Below are positions 1-7,802 of a stretch of 64,000 nt of DNA, piece after piece. The position numbers and the translations under genes were made by a program. The DNA is taken from assembly GCF_042697365.1 (NCBI RefSeq), contig NZ_CP137604.1; one strand, given 5' to 3'. The stretch comes from Brucella pseudintermedia (GTDB taxonomy: Bacteria > Pseudomonadota > Alphaproteobacteria > Rhizobiales > Rhizobiaceae). Within the stretch, counting starts at the first letter, position 1; every line of letters begins with the position of its first letter. Under the pieces are notes generated by a model, which saw nothing but the letters and a program-made list of their open reading frames with translations, was not told the DNA's origin and searched no databases.

Positions 1-688
1 CCGCACGGCTGGCGCCAACCGCAGCACCCAGCTTGTCGGCAACCGGCAGGATCACTTCCTGGAACTTTTCCGCCGAACCAAGCGCACGGCCACCCGAGAT
101 GATGATCTTCGCCGAGGTCAGTTCCGGACGATCCGATTCCGAAAGCGCATTGCCGACGAAGCTCGACAGTGCCGGATCGGCAGCTGCATTGACGCTTTCA
201 ACCGCAGCCGAACCGCCCTCGCCCGTGGCGGAGAAGGAAGCGGTGCGCACCGTGATTACCTTCTTGGCATCCGTGGACTGAACGGTCTGGATCGCATTGC
301 CCGCATAGATCGGACGCTTGAACGTATCAGCCGATACGACTTCCATGATTTCGGACAGCTGCATCACATCGAGAAGCGCTGCCACGCGCGGCAGGATGTT
401 CTTGGCCGAGGTCGTCGCAGGCGCGATGATCGTGTCGTAATTCGCGGCAATATCCACAATGAGTGCTGCCGTTGGCTCAGCCAGACGGTTTTCCAGCCCA
501 TCGCTTTCAGCAAGCAGAACCTTGCGCACGCCTTTGAGCTTTGCCGCCGCATCGGCGGCAGATTTTGCACCCTTGCCAGCCACCAGAATATCGACATCGC
601 CGCCGATCTGGGCCGCTGCCGTCAGCGCCTTGGCCGTCTGGTCGGAAAGGGTTGCATTGTCATGTTCGGCAATAAGAAGAATAGCCAT
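1..688 (-). CDS. etfA: Electron transfer flavoprotein subunit alpha, partial
   Basis: EtfA pairs with EtfB to carry electrons from acyl-CoA and other dehydrogenases to ETF-ubiquinone oxidoreductase. The gene starts at 688 (MAILLIAEHDN) and runs off the left edge, so only about 229 of the usual roughly 310 residues are here: the N-terminal nucleotide-hydrolase-like domain and the first part of the C-terminal FAD domain, where an SGGRALGS stretch is seen. It lies 23 bases after etfB on the same strand, so the two are surely co-transcribed. No frame breaks are seen in the visible part. Identity is firm; only the missing C-terminus is unverified. Confidence 0.93.
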   Translation of the reverse strand, partial: MAILLIAEHDNATLSDQTAKALTAAAQIGGDVDILVAGKGAKSAADAAAKLKGVRKVLLAESDGLENRLAEPTAALIVDIAANYDTIIAPATTSAKNILPRVAALLDVMQLSEIMEVVSADTFKRPIYAGNAIQTVQSTDAKKVITVRTASFSATGEGGSAAVESVNAAADPALSSFVGNALSESDRPELTSAKIIISGGRALGSAEKFQEVILPVADKLGAAVGASRA

Positions 689-711
689 TTGTCTCGTCCC
701 TTCCGATTTCT

Positions 712-1458
712 TTACAGTACGCCGTCAGCTTTCAGCTTCTCGACCAGTTCTGCGACAGAGCCGACCTTGACGCCCGCCTTGCGGCCACCTGGCTCTTCGG
801 TCTTCAGAACCTTCAAACGCGGTGCAATATCAGCGCCGAAATCGGCAGGCGACTTTTCATCGAGCGGCTTCTTCTTGGCCTTCATGATATTGGGCAGCGA
901 CGCATAGCGCGGCTGGTTCAAACGCAGATCAACCGTGACGATCGCTGGAAGCTTCACGTCGATGGTCTGCAGTCCGCCGTCGACTTCACGCGTGACCTTG
1001 GCCGAACCGTCGGCAAGCTCCACCTTGGAGGCAAAGGTTGCCTGGCTCCAGCCAAGCAATGCGGACAGCATCTGGCCGGTCTGGTTGGAATCGTCGTCAA
1101 TAGCCTGCTTGCCGAGGAAAACCATATCCGGCTTTTCCGCCTCGACCACGCCCTTCAAAACCTTGGCGACGCCAAGCGGCTCGACCGTCTCGTCGGTCTT
1201 GACCAGGAGCGCCCGATCCGCGCCCATGGCAAGGGCCGTGCGCAGCGTTTCCTGCGCCTGCGCCGGGCCAACCGAAACCGCGACGATTTCCGTCACCTTG
1301 CCCGCTTCTTTCAGACGGATCGCCTCTTCAACCGCGATCTCGTCAAAAGGGTTCATCGACATCTTAACGTTCGAAAGCTCAACCCCCGAACCATCACCCT
1401 TCACACGGATCTTTACGTTGTAATCGACAACCCGTTTCACTGCGACAAGGACTTTCAT
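712..1458 (-). CDS. etfB: Electron transfer flavoprotein subunit beta
   Basis: EtfB is the AMP-binding partner of EtfA in the cytoplasmic electron transfer flavoprotein, feeding electrons from beta-oxidation and amino acid breakdown to the quinone pool. The 248-residue product has the family length and the ETF-beta signature RYASLPNIMKAKKKPL at about residues 184-199; its lysines (193, 195, 196, 197) lie in the recognition loop that docks on dehydrogenases. A GAGG ribosome site precedes the ATG. etfA follows at once. A gene of the ETFB lysine methyltransferase family lies at 37351 in this window and could modify this loop. Confidence 0.96.
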   Translation of the reverse strand: MKVLVAVKRVVDYNVKIRVKGDGSGVELSNVKMSMNPFDEIAVEEAIRLKEAGKVTEIVAVSVGPAQAQETLRTALAMGADRALLVKTDETVEPLGVAKVLKGVVEAEKPDMVFLGKQAIDDDSNQTGQMLSALLGWSQATFASKVELADGSAKVTREVDGGLQTIDVKLPAIVTVDLRLNQPRYASLPNIMKAKKKPLDEKSPADFGADIAPRLKVLKTEEPGGRKAGVKVGSVAELVEKLKADGVL

Positions 1459-1809
1459 CCGCGATTACCTCTTCAATGACTTCTGCAGCACGACTATGCC
1501 GCCGTGAACTCCCACCCGCATGTCAAAATCCGACATGAAAGCGGCACCGGCGCAACTTGGATGATGACGCAAATGCGCTGCCTAGCCGCCGGGAACCGGC
1601 ACGAAACCTAAAGACGGTTGACGTGCACGTCAATCAGGCATGGGCCGCTATATCGATTAAAATCAATTTATTCTGACAACAGGTCATTCCGAATATGGGC
1701 AACCCGGCACCTCCCTTTTTCATGTCGTTTACAAGCAGCGCGCCATGCTTTAGGTAACGCTCCGCAATCCGGTCGCAGCCTACCCGGTCAAAACAAGGAA
1801 CCCTAACTT
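1459..1809. other. Intergenic region between divergent etfB and queC
   Basis: A 351-base non-coding stretch that must hold promoters for both divergent operons. Its queC-proximal end contains a preQ1-I riboswitch, listed separately. I see no convincing open frame in it; the short plus-strand frame at 1618-1806 covers the riboswitch and has no recognisable protein features. The segment around 1655-1675 is AT-rich (TTAAAATCAATTTATT) and may be promoter DNA, but no clear -35/-10 pair can be assigned. Confidence 0.6.
1766..1800 (+). promoter_or_regulatory. preQ1-I riboswitch controlling queC translation
   Basis: The sequence closely follows the class I preQ1 aptamer. CCGG at 1769-1772 can pair with CCGG at 1784-1787 (stem P1). 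The loop begins TCGCAG (1773-1778), a C sits just before the 3' strand of P1 (1783, the position that pairs with preQ1), and the A-rich tail CAAAACAAGG (1789-1798) matches the Thermoanaerobacter tengcongensis aptamer as I recall it. The AAGGA of the tail is also the queC Shine-Dalgarno, 10 bases before the ATG at 1810. Ligand binding would hide it and shut off translation of queCDE. P1 is only 4 pairs, which is short but workable with the pseudoknot. Confidence 0.85.
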
Positions 1810-2508
1810 ATGAAAACGCTCGTCGTCTGCTCTGGCGGACTCGATTCCGTTTCGCTTGCTTACAGAATAGCAGCCGAACACCAACTCACCGCCCTGCTCT
1901 CCTTCGACTACGGCCAGCGCCACAAAAAGGAACTGGATTCGGCCAGAGCCTGTGCCGAAAGGCTGGGCGTCCACCATCAGGTCATCGATATTACCAATAT
2001 CGGCGCGAGCCTGACCGGCTCGGCACTTACCGATGACGTCGATGTCCCCGACGGACACTATGCCGAAGAAACAATGAAGATCACCGTCGTCCCGAACCGC
2101 AATGCAATCATGCTGGCGATCGCATTCGGCGTCGCGGCGGCGCAAAAGGCCGAAGCGGTAGCGCTTGCCGTCCATGGCGGCGATCACTTCATCTATCCCG
2201 ACTGCCGCCCCGGCTTTATCGATGCTTTTCAGACCATGCAGAACCATGCGTTGGATGGCTACGCCGACATAAAGCTGCTCGCGCCCTATGTGCATGCATC
2301 GAAAGCCGACATCGTTATCGACGGCGCAAAATATGGCACGCCCTTTGCCGCGACATGGTCCTGCTACAAGGGCGGCGAGCATCATTGCGGGCGCTGCGGC
2401 ACCTGCGTCGAGCGGCGCGAAGCTTTTCATCTTGCCGGTATCGAAGACCCGACCCTCTATGAGGACCCGGATTTCTGGCGCGATGCCGTAGCACGGAGGA
2501 ACGTCTGA
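1810..2508 (+). CDS. queC: 7-cyano-7-deazaguanine (preQ0) synthase QueC
   Basis: QueC converts 7-carboxy-7-deazaguanine and ammonia to preQ0 with ATP, the third step from GTP toward queuosine in tRNA. The 232-residue product begins with the pyrophosphatase P-loop SGGLDS (residues 8-13) and ends with the zinc-binding cysteine cluster CYKGGEHHCGRCGTC near residue 200. Length is normal. It heads queC-queD-queE: its TGA overlaps the queD ATG by one base (TGATG), so the genes are translationally coupled. Expression is probably set by the preQ1 riboswitch just upstream. No queF is in the window, so preQ0 reduction must be encoded elsewhere. Confidence 0.97.
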   Translation: MKTLVVCSGGLDSVSLAYRIAAEHQLTALLSFDYGQRHKKELDSARACAERLGVHHQVIDITNIGASLTGSALTDDVDVPDGHYAEETMKITVVPNRNAIMLAIAFGVAAAQKAEAVALAVHGGDHFIYPDCRPGFIDAFQTMQNHALDGYADIKLLAPYVHASKADIVIDGAKYGTPFAATWSCYKGGEHHCGRCGTCVERREAFHLAGIEDPTLYEDPDFWRDAVARRNV

Positions 2509-2864
2509 TGTTTCGTATCACTAAGGAATTTCACTTTTCCGCCTCGCATCAACTGACCGGCCTGCCAGCCGATCATCAATGCGCGCGGCTGCACGGCCAC
2601 AACTATATCGTGGAAGTCGAGCTTTCCGCGCCAGAGCTGAACCAGCACGGTTTTGTCCGTGATTATCATGAGCTGGCACCGTTCAAGCGCTATATCGATG
2701 ATTGTTTTGACCATCGCCATCTCAATGATGTTCTGGGCCACGACCAAAGCACGGCTGAAACACTGGCCCGGCATTTTTTCGAATGGTGCCATGCACGCTG
2801 GCCGGAAATTTCCGCCGTGCGGGTCAGTGAAACGCCCAAGACATGGGCCGAGTACAGACCGTGA
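2508..2864 (+). CDS. queD: 6-carboxy-5,6,7,8-tetrahydropterin synthase QueD
   Basis: QueD turns dihydroneopterin triphosphate into 6-carboxytetrahydropterin, the step after GTP cyclohydrolase I in queuosine synthesis. The 118-residue protein has the zinc histidines of the PTPS fold, His14, His29 and His31 (ASHQL, LHGHNY), and the catalytic Cys25. A second His pair (FDHRHLND) and a C-terminal E in RVSETPKTW are also as in the family. The start overlaps the queC stop (TGATG) and the stop overlaps the queE GTG (GTGA), so it is the middle gene of a tightly coupled operon. Confidence 0.96.
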   Translation: MFRITKEFHFSASHQLTGLPADHQCARLHGHNYIVEVELSAPELNQHGFVRDYHELAPFKRYIDDCFDHRHLNDVLGHDQSTAETLARHFFEWCHARWPEISAVRVSETPKTWAEYRP

Positions 2865-3583
2865 CACAGATACGCATCGCGGAAATTTTCGGGCCCACGA
2901 TTCAGGGCGAAGGCGTGCTGATCGGCCAGCCCACGGTTTTCGTGCGAACCGGGGGATGCGATTACCGCTGCTCCTGGTGCGACAGTCTGCATGCCGTCGA
3001 AAGCCGCTTTCGCCACGAGTGGAAGCCAATGAGCGTCGAGGCGATTTGGGACGAAGTGACGGCACTTTCCCGAAACAAGCCGCTAACGGTGTCACTTTCC
3101 GGGGGCAATCCCGCCATTCAGCCGCTGGGACCGTTGATCGAGCATGGAAAGACCGAAGGCTATCGTTTCGCGCTGGAAACCCAAGGATCGATCGCACAAG
3201 ACTGGTTTTCTGCGCTCGATACGCTGGTACTGAGTCCGAAGCCGCCCTCAAGCGGCATGAGCACTGATTTCGATGCGCTGGGGGCTTGTGTTGAGGCTGC
3301 AAGCAATGCGCCGCGAACAGTATTGAAATTCGTGATTTTCGATGATGAGGATTATGCATTCGCCAAAGAAGTAGCGAGACGACATTCCAGCCTGGCCGTT
3401 TATCTGCAGCCCGGCAATCACACACCGCCGCCGCCCGAAGCGCATGATGCCGCGATCGACATCGACGGCATCATGCGGCGGATGGAATGGCTGGTGGAAA
3501 AGGCGATTGCGGATGGCTGGTATGAAGCGCACGTCCTACCCCAGCTTCACGTGCTGATCTGGGGCAACAGACGCGGCGTCTGA
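2861..3583 (+). CDS. queE: 7-carboxy-7-deazaguanine synthase QueE (radical SAM)
   Basis: QueE is the radical SAM enzyme that ring-contracts 6-carboxytetrahydropterin to 7-carboxy-7-deazaguanine, between QueD and QueC. The radical SAM cysteines are C33, C37 and C40 (CDYRCSWC), after the IQGEG segment typical of QueE. I chose the GTG at 2861 because it overlaps the queD stop as GTGA; an in-frame ATG at 2843 would add six residues inside queD. The product is 240 residues, normal for the family. Its stop abuts the stop of the convergent adenosyltransferase gene with no gap. Confidence 0.94.
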   Translation: MTQIRIAEIFGPTIQGEGVLIGQPTVFVRTGGCDYRCSWCDSLHAVESRFRHEWKPMSVEAIWDEVTALSRNKPLTVSLSGGNPAIQPLGPLIEHGKTEGYRFALETQGSIAQDWFSALDTLVLSPKPPSSGMSTDFDALGACVEAASNAPRTVLKFVIFDDEDYAFAKEVARRHSSLAVYLQPGNHTPPPPEAHDAAIDIDGIMRRMEWLVEKAIADGWYEAHVLPQLHVLIWGNRRGV

Positions 3584-4174
3584 TTATCTGTTTTGACCGG
3601 GAACCCATAGCACATCCTGCGCGCCATTAGCGTTGACGGTTCGCGATGCCACAAACAGGAAATCGGAAAGGCGGTTGATATATTGCAGTGCCTCCGCCGA
3701 AACGACTTCCCCTTCGATGCGGGAAAGCGCAACCATCAGCCGCTCAGCCCGCCGTGAAACCGTGCGAGCGAGATGCAACGCAGCAGATGCGGCCGAACCG
3801 CCGGGAAGGATAAACGACCGCAACGGCTGTAGATCGGCATTGAGGAGGTCGATATCGGCTTCCACACGTGCGACTTGGGATGCGACGATGCGCAGCGGCT
3901 CATAGGCGAGCGGCTTCCCGTCATCCGGCGTGGAAAGATCGGCTCCCAGGTCGAAAAGATCGTTCTGGATACGGCCCAGCATCGCATCGATCAGCGCATG
4001 GGGATTGTCGTCGCCGCCGGTGTGAAGACGCGCCATGCCGATGCAGGCATTGGTTTCGTCCACCGTGCCGTAGGCTTCGACGCGCAGGTCCGACTTCAGC
4101 CGCCGCGGCCCGCTGGCAAGTCCGGTCGTGCCCTTGTCGCCTGTGCGGGTATAGATCTTGTTGAGCTTGACCAT
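3584..4174 (-). CDS. Cob(I)alamin adenosyltransferase, PduO type
   Basis: This enzyme transfers adenosyl from ATP to cob(I)alamin to make coenzyme B12. The 196-residue protein has the PduO-family N-terminal ATP loop YTRTGDKGTTGLASGPR (residues 8-24), the AYGTVDETNACIG helix, and a C-terminal SRRAERL / YINRLSDFLF segment with the family's key Arg and Asp. It lies 3 bases after the small HIG1-like gene on the same strand. In related alphaproteobacteria I recall this pair sitting directly ahead of etfBA; here the plus-strand queCDE block lies between them. Confidence 0.94.
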   Translation of the reverse strand: MVKLNKIYTRTGDKGTTGLASGPRRLKSDLRVEAYGTVDETNACIGMARLHTGGDDNPHALIDAMLGRIQNDLFDLGADLSTPDDGKPLAYEPLRIVASQVARVEADIDLLNADLQPLRSFILPGGSAASAALHLARTVSRRAERLMVALSRIEGEVVSAEALQYINRLSDFLFVASRTVNANGAQDVLWVPGQNR

Positions 4175-4177
4175 GCC

Positions 4178-4381
4178 TTACTGACCGTTTTTCACGCGGG
4201 CGTAATAGATCGCCCCGACGATCAGGACTATGGCAATGAACTGCAGGAAGACGCGCAGCTGCATCATCTTGTTCGAGAAATTGCCATCACCGCCGCGCAT
4301 CATGTTGCGCAGGCCGATAATCAGAACGACAGCCACCGCAAACATGGCCACCATTGCTGCGCCCTTGAACAGAACGTCCAT
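4178..4381 (-). CDS. HIG1 domain-containing twin transmembrane protein
   Basis: A 67-residue inner membrane protein with two predicted membrane helices (about residues 6-24 and 44-62) joined by a short charged loop with RNMMRGGDGNFSNKMMQLRV. This matches the bacterial HIG1/twin-transmembrane family; mitochondrial HIG1 proteins stabilise respiratory complexes, but the bacterial role is not established. It is the first gene of a two-gene unit with the adenosyltransferase. The GGAAGGAAA before the ATG is a good ribosome site. Confidence 0.85.
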   Translation of the reverse strand: MDVLFKGAAMVAMFAVAVVLIIGLRNMMRGGDGNFSNKMMQLRVFLQFIAIVLIVGAIYYARVKNGQ

Positions 4382-4414
4382 TTCATTTCCTTCCCATGCG
4401 CACTGTTCCGGACC

Positions 4415-5269
4415 TCACGACTGGTCGGACAGCATCCGGTAGAGCCAGCGTGCAGGCATCAGGCGCCGTGCCATTGACCCAAGTTTCGCCGGTCTCGTCA
4501 CCACATAATGCGGGCGGGGACGCGGCGCCTCCAATGCATGAAGCAGTACAGCATAGACGGCTTCCGGTCCAAGCTTGTTCTTGGATTTTGTGCCTCCGCT
4601 TTTCAATTTCGCCATCTGGCGTTGATAAAGCTCGCGATGGACAGATGCCTCCATGTCGATATTGGCTTCCGCATGGCTGGCGGCATTATAGGTAAAGCGC
4701 GAGGCAATAGGGCCGGGCTCAATCAGCGACACATCGATACCGGAACCTTCCAGCTCCATGCGTTGCGCGAGCATCAGCCCTTCAAGCGCGAATTTGGACG
4801 CCACATAAGCGCCGCGCCATTTCATTGGCACCAGCCCCAGAATCGATGAGCAATGCACAATGCGCCCGTGCCCTTGCCGGCGCATGACGGGAACCACGCG
4901 CCGGGTGAGATCATGCCAGCCAAAGAAATTGGCCTCGAACTGCTGGCGCAAGGCTTCGACCGGCAAGTCCTCTATCGCGCCGGGTTGGGCATAAGCGCCA
5001 TTGTTGAACAGCGCATCAAGCGTGCCGTTAGTCTGACGCAACACCTCATCGGCAAGAGCAGCAATCGACTGCGGTTCAGTATAGTCGAGATAATGCGCTT
5101 CCATGCCCTTTGCCCGGAGCGCCGCAATATCCGCATCCTTGCGGGCGGTCGCGAAAACGCGCCAGCCCTGGCTTTGAAGCGCTTCGGCGCAATAGGCGCC
5201 AATACCGGAGGAGCAGCCGGTGATGATGATACTGCGCTGTCGCTCCTGACCGGTTTTTGTCGAGATCAT
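4415..5269 (-). CDS. Short-chain dehydrogenase/reductase (SDR)
   Basis: A classical SDR oxidoreductase of unknown substrate, about 284 residues. The cofactor loop TGCSSGIG lies near the N-terminus, NNGAYAQPG follows, and the catalytic Ser and Tyr-Lys are in VHCSSILG and YVASK. The residues after the second strand (TARKDADI, with Arg rather than Asp) suggest NADP preference. Start at 5269 (MISTKT) is preceded by GGGA; an in-frame ATG at 5290 would add seven residues. It resembles the YbbO/retinol-dehydrogenase-like SDR group. It is divergent from the YihY gene and ends 33 bases before the HIG1 gene. Confidence 0.85.
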   Translation of the reverse strand: MISTKTGQERQRSIIITGCSSGIGAYCAEALQSQGWRVFATARKDADIAALRAKGMEAHYLDYTEPQSIAALADEVLRQTNGTLDALFNNGAYAQPGAIEDLPVEALRQQFEANFFGWHDLTRRVVPVMRRQGHGRIVHCSSILGLVPMKWRGAYVASKFALEGLMLAQRMELEGSGIDVSLIEPGPIASRFTYNAASHAEANIDMEASVHRELYQRQMAKLKSGGTKSKNKLGPEAVYAVLLHALEAPRPRPHYVVTRPAKLGSMARRLMPARWLYRMLSDQS

Positions 5270-5432
5270 CTGTCTGTGTCCCACTGCCATTTCGCCAAAC
5301 TTGCTTGATTCGGGTGCAGTTTAAAACGGTCCTGCCCTTGCAATTCGCGGACCGATGCTCGATTTAAGACCCCTGAAACACGGGCCGAATACGTATCGGA
5401 CGCCAATCGCGACTTTGGGGACAAATCTGCGG

Positions 5433-6293
5433 ATGCGAAAAATCAGACGTTTTCTCCGTCAGATCACCTGGGACGTCATTGGCCATTTCAGTTCGGACGA
5501 CGGTTGGGCTTTCGCCAGCCATATTGCGCTTTCCGGTCTGATGGCGCTGTTCCCATTCCTCATTTTCGCCACGACGCTTGCGAGCTTTCTCGGCACCAAG
5601 GAATTTGCCGACACGGCAGTGCATGTCATTTTCGACATGTGGCCATCGAACATCGCCGCCCCCATCGCCAACGAAGTCATGAACGTGCTGACCGTGCAGC
5701 GCAGCGGGCTTCTGACCCTCAGCGTCATCGCGGCCGCCTATTTTGCCTCAAACGGCGTAGAGGCACTGCGCATCGCCCTCAACCGCGCCTATCGCGTCAC
5801 CGACCAGCGCTCGATCATTTTCTGCCGCCTGCAAAGCCTGGGCTTCGTTCTCGTCGGCACGCTGAGCCTGATGGCAATCAGCTTTCTGCTGGTTCTGGCG
5901 CCGCTTGCCGTGCGGCTTGCCGAACAATGGTTTCCCGATATAGCGCCGTTCACGGGCACGATTTCCTTCTGGCGCTATACGGTGGCTGTAGCAGTTCTGG
6001 TTCTGGCGCTGTTCATGGTGCACATCTGGCTTCCCGCCGGGCGGCGCAGTCTGGGTGACATCCTGCCGGGCATATTGATCACGCTCATCGCCTGGCTTGC
6101 TGCCGCGATGGCCTTTGCCAAATATCTCGAAACCTTCGCCACTTATGTGACAACCTATGCAGGTCTGGCCTCGATCATGGTGGCGATCGTCTTTCTCTAC
6201 ATGCTGTCGGCAATTTTCATCATCGGTGCGGAAATAAACGCCGCCATCATGATTTTTCGCAAGCGAGAACAGCAACCCGAACTTAACTCATAA
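5433..6293 (+). CDS. YihY/BrkB family inner membrane protein
   Basis: A 286-residue integral membrane protein with about six helices and the family landmarks: SHIALSGLMALFPFLIF in the first helix region, YFASNGVEALRIALNRAYRV in the middle, and YAGLASIMVAIVFLY plus GAEINA near the C-terminus. This is the UPF0761 family, once annotated ribonuclease BN or virulence factor BrkB; its true function is unknown. I chose the ATG at 5433 because homology and charge pattern (MRKIRRFLRQ) begin there; an upstream frame from 5355 lacks family features. A repeat palindrome follows the stop. Confidence 0.9.
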   Translation: MRKIRRFLRQITWDVIGHFSSDDGWAFASHIALSGLMALFPFLIFATTLASFLGTKEFADTAVHVIFDMWPSNIAAPIANEVMNVLTVQRSGLLTLSVIAAAYFASNGVEALRIALNRAYRVTDQRSIIFCRLQSLGFVLVGTLSLMAISFLLVLAPLAVRLAEQWFPDIAPFTGTISFWRYTVAVAVLVLALFMVHIWLPAGRRSLGDILPGILITLIAWLAAAMAFAKYLETFATYVTTYAGLASIMVAIVFLYMLSAIFIIGAEINAAIMIFRKREQQPELNS

Positions 6294-6300
6294 AAATAAC

Positions 6301-6345
6301 GCATGATCCCGTCCGAAAACCGGTTCCCGCTTTTCAGGATCATGC
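6301..6345. repeat. Small palindromic repeat, copy at EamA gene end
   Basis: Inverted arms GCATGATCC (6301-6309) and GGATCATGC (6337-6345) are perfect over 9 bases and enclose CCGAAAACCGGTTCCCGCTTTT-like core sequence. The core is shared, in the opposite orientation, with the element at 36551. This is the small palindromic repeat class scattered between genes in Brucella and Ochrobactrum. Its right arm supplies the stop codon of the convergent EamA gene. It may act as a terminator or RNA stabiliser between the two convergent genes. Confidence 0.8.
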
Positions 6346-7200
6346 CCGGCGCAAAGTAGTCAGCGCCACGCCAAGTGTCGTCACCGCCATGCCTGCAATC
6401 TGGATTGCCGTCAGTGTCTCACCGAAAATCAGATAGGCCATGATCGCAGCCGTTCCGGGCACCAGGTAAAACAGCGACGCGACTTTCGACATTGCTCCTT
6501 CACGGATCATCACCAAAAGAGCCAGAATGGCACCGATGGAAATGGCAAGCGTCAGCCAGACCAGCGCGAAGATCAGTGACGGCGACCAGATTATCACGCG
6601 TGTTTCAAAGGCAAAAGCACAGATAGCCGTCAGAATAGCGGCGGCAACATACTGCACCGCCGTTCCGGCCTTGAGATCGCCAGCCGTGCCGAACCGTTTC
6701 TGCCAGACCGTGCCGGTACTGATTGCCAGCACCGCCACGAAAGCCGCCGCAAGGCTTTTCGGATCGACGCCGCTGCCCGCCGAAAACTTTGGCCATACCA
6801 CCATGGTGACACCACAGAAACCGATCAGCAGCCCTGCCCATTGCCGCCCGCTCGCTCGTTCCCCCAAAAGGACAGCGGCGATCAGCGTGGTGAGCATCGG
6901 CTGTAGACCAGCCACCAGACCCGACATGCCCGCTGGCAAGCCGTGGTGAACCGCCCAAAACAAGGCAGAAAGATAGACGCCGTGGATGAGACACCCGGCA
7001 ATCGCCGCATGAAGAAGCACATCGCCTTTCGGCCAGATGCTTCGGCTGGCCAGCGCCCAAAGCGTCATGATGACAGCCGCAATGGAAAAACGCACCGCCA
7101 TGAAAGTGAACGGCTCTGCATAAGGCATGGAAAGTCCCGCGCCGATGAACCCTGTGGCCCACAGCAGGACAAACATGATGGGGAAGAAACGGGCAGCCAT
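6340..7200 (-). CDS. EamA/DMT-superfamily transporter
   Basis: A 286-residue membrane protein with ten predicted helices in two EamA halves, typical of drug/metabolite exporters. The N-terminus MAARFFPIMFVLLWATGFIG is the characteristic first helix, and GLQPMLTTLIAAVLLGER ends the first repeat. Start at 7200 is chosen over 7251, since the extra residues are polar and lack family similarity. Substrate cannot be told from sequence. The TGA stop lies inside the palindromic repeat at 6301-6345. Confidence 0.9.
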   Translation of the reverse strand: MAARFFPIMFVLLWATGFIGAGLSMPYAEPFTFMAVRFSIAAVIMTLWALASRSIWPKGDVLLHAAIAGCLIHGVYLSALFWAVHHGLPAGMSGLVAGLQPMLTTLIAAVLLGERASGRQWAGLLIGFCGVTMVVWPKFSAGSGVDPKSLAAAFVAVLAISTGTVWQKRFGTAGDLKAGTAVQYVAAAILTAICAFAFETRVIIWSPSLIFALVWLTLAISIGAILALLVMIREGAMSKVASLFYLVPGTAAIMAYLIFGETLTAIQIAGMAVTTLGVALTTLRRA

Positions 7201-7316
7201 GGCGGAACTCTCATTTTTGCAGCTCGCCTTATACTGTTTTGCGCCGATCACCTATCGCATAATACTGATTGCAGCGTTGAATTTGCCAAACAGCTGCCCG
7301 CATTTTATGAAGCGGC

Positions 7317-7802
7317 ATGAATATGGGAACCGAAACAATCCGCATTCTCGTCGATGCCGACGCCTGCCCGGTGAAATCTGAAATCTATCGCGTGGCAGAA
7401 CGGCACAATCTGCCGGTCGTGCTGGTAGCCAACAGTTTCATGGCCATCCCACGCGATGCGGAGCGCGTGGAACGGGTTATCGTATCGGGCAAGCTCGATG
7501 CCGCGGATGACTGGATCGCTGAAAATTCACGGCCAGGCGCAATCGTGATTACTGCCGACATTCCTTTGGCCAGCCGCTCGCTCGAAAAAGGCGCGTCGGT
7601 GATCGCCCCGAATGGGCGCGTTCACACCCAAAGCACCATCGGCAATACGCTGGCGACACGCAATCTGATGGATAGCTTGCGTTCCGCGGGCGAAATTACA
7701 GGCGGGCCTGCTCCCTTTTCGCCCAGGGACCGCTCTGCGTTCCTCTCGGCGCTCGATCTCGCTATCGTTCGGCTGAAGCGCGCCGGTTTCGTCTCAGGTT
7801 GA
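7317..7802 (+). CDS. YaiI/YqxD family protein (UPF0178)
   Basis: A 161-residue cytoplasmic protein of the DUF188/YaiI family, which has a PIN-like nuclease fold. ILVDADACPVKSEI near the N-terminus carries the conserved acidic and cysteine residues, followed by VVLVANSF, DAADDWIAE and VITADIPLA, all family hallmarks. Function is not established. Start could be 7317 or the ATG at 7323; neither has a strong ribosome site. Its end overlaps by 9 bases the end of the convergent LysE gene. Confidence 0.92.
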   Translation: MNMGTETIRILVDADACPVKSEIYRVAERHNLPVVLVANSFMAIPRDAERVERVIVSGKLDAADDWIAENSRPGAIVITADIPLASRSLEKGASVIAPNGRVHTQSTIGNTLATRNLMDSLRSAGEITGGPAPFSPRDRSAFLSALDLAIVRLKRAGFVSG

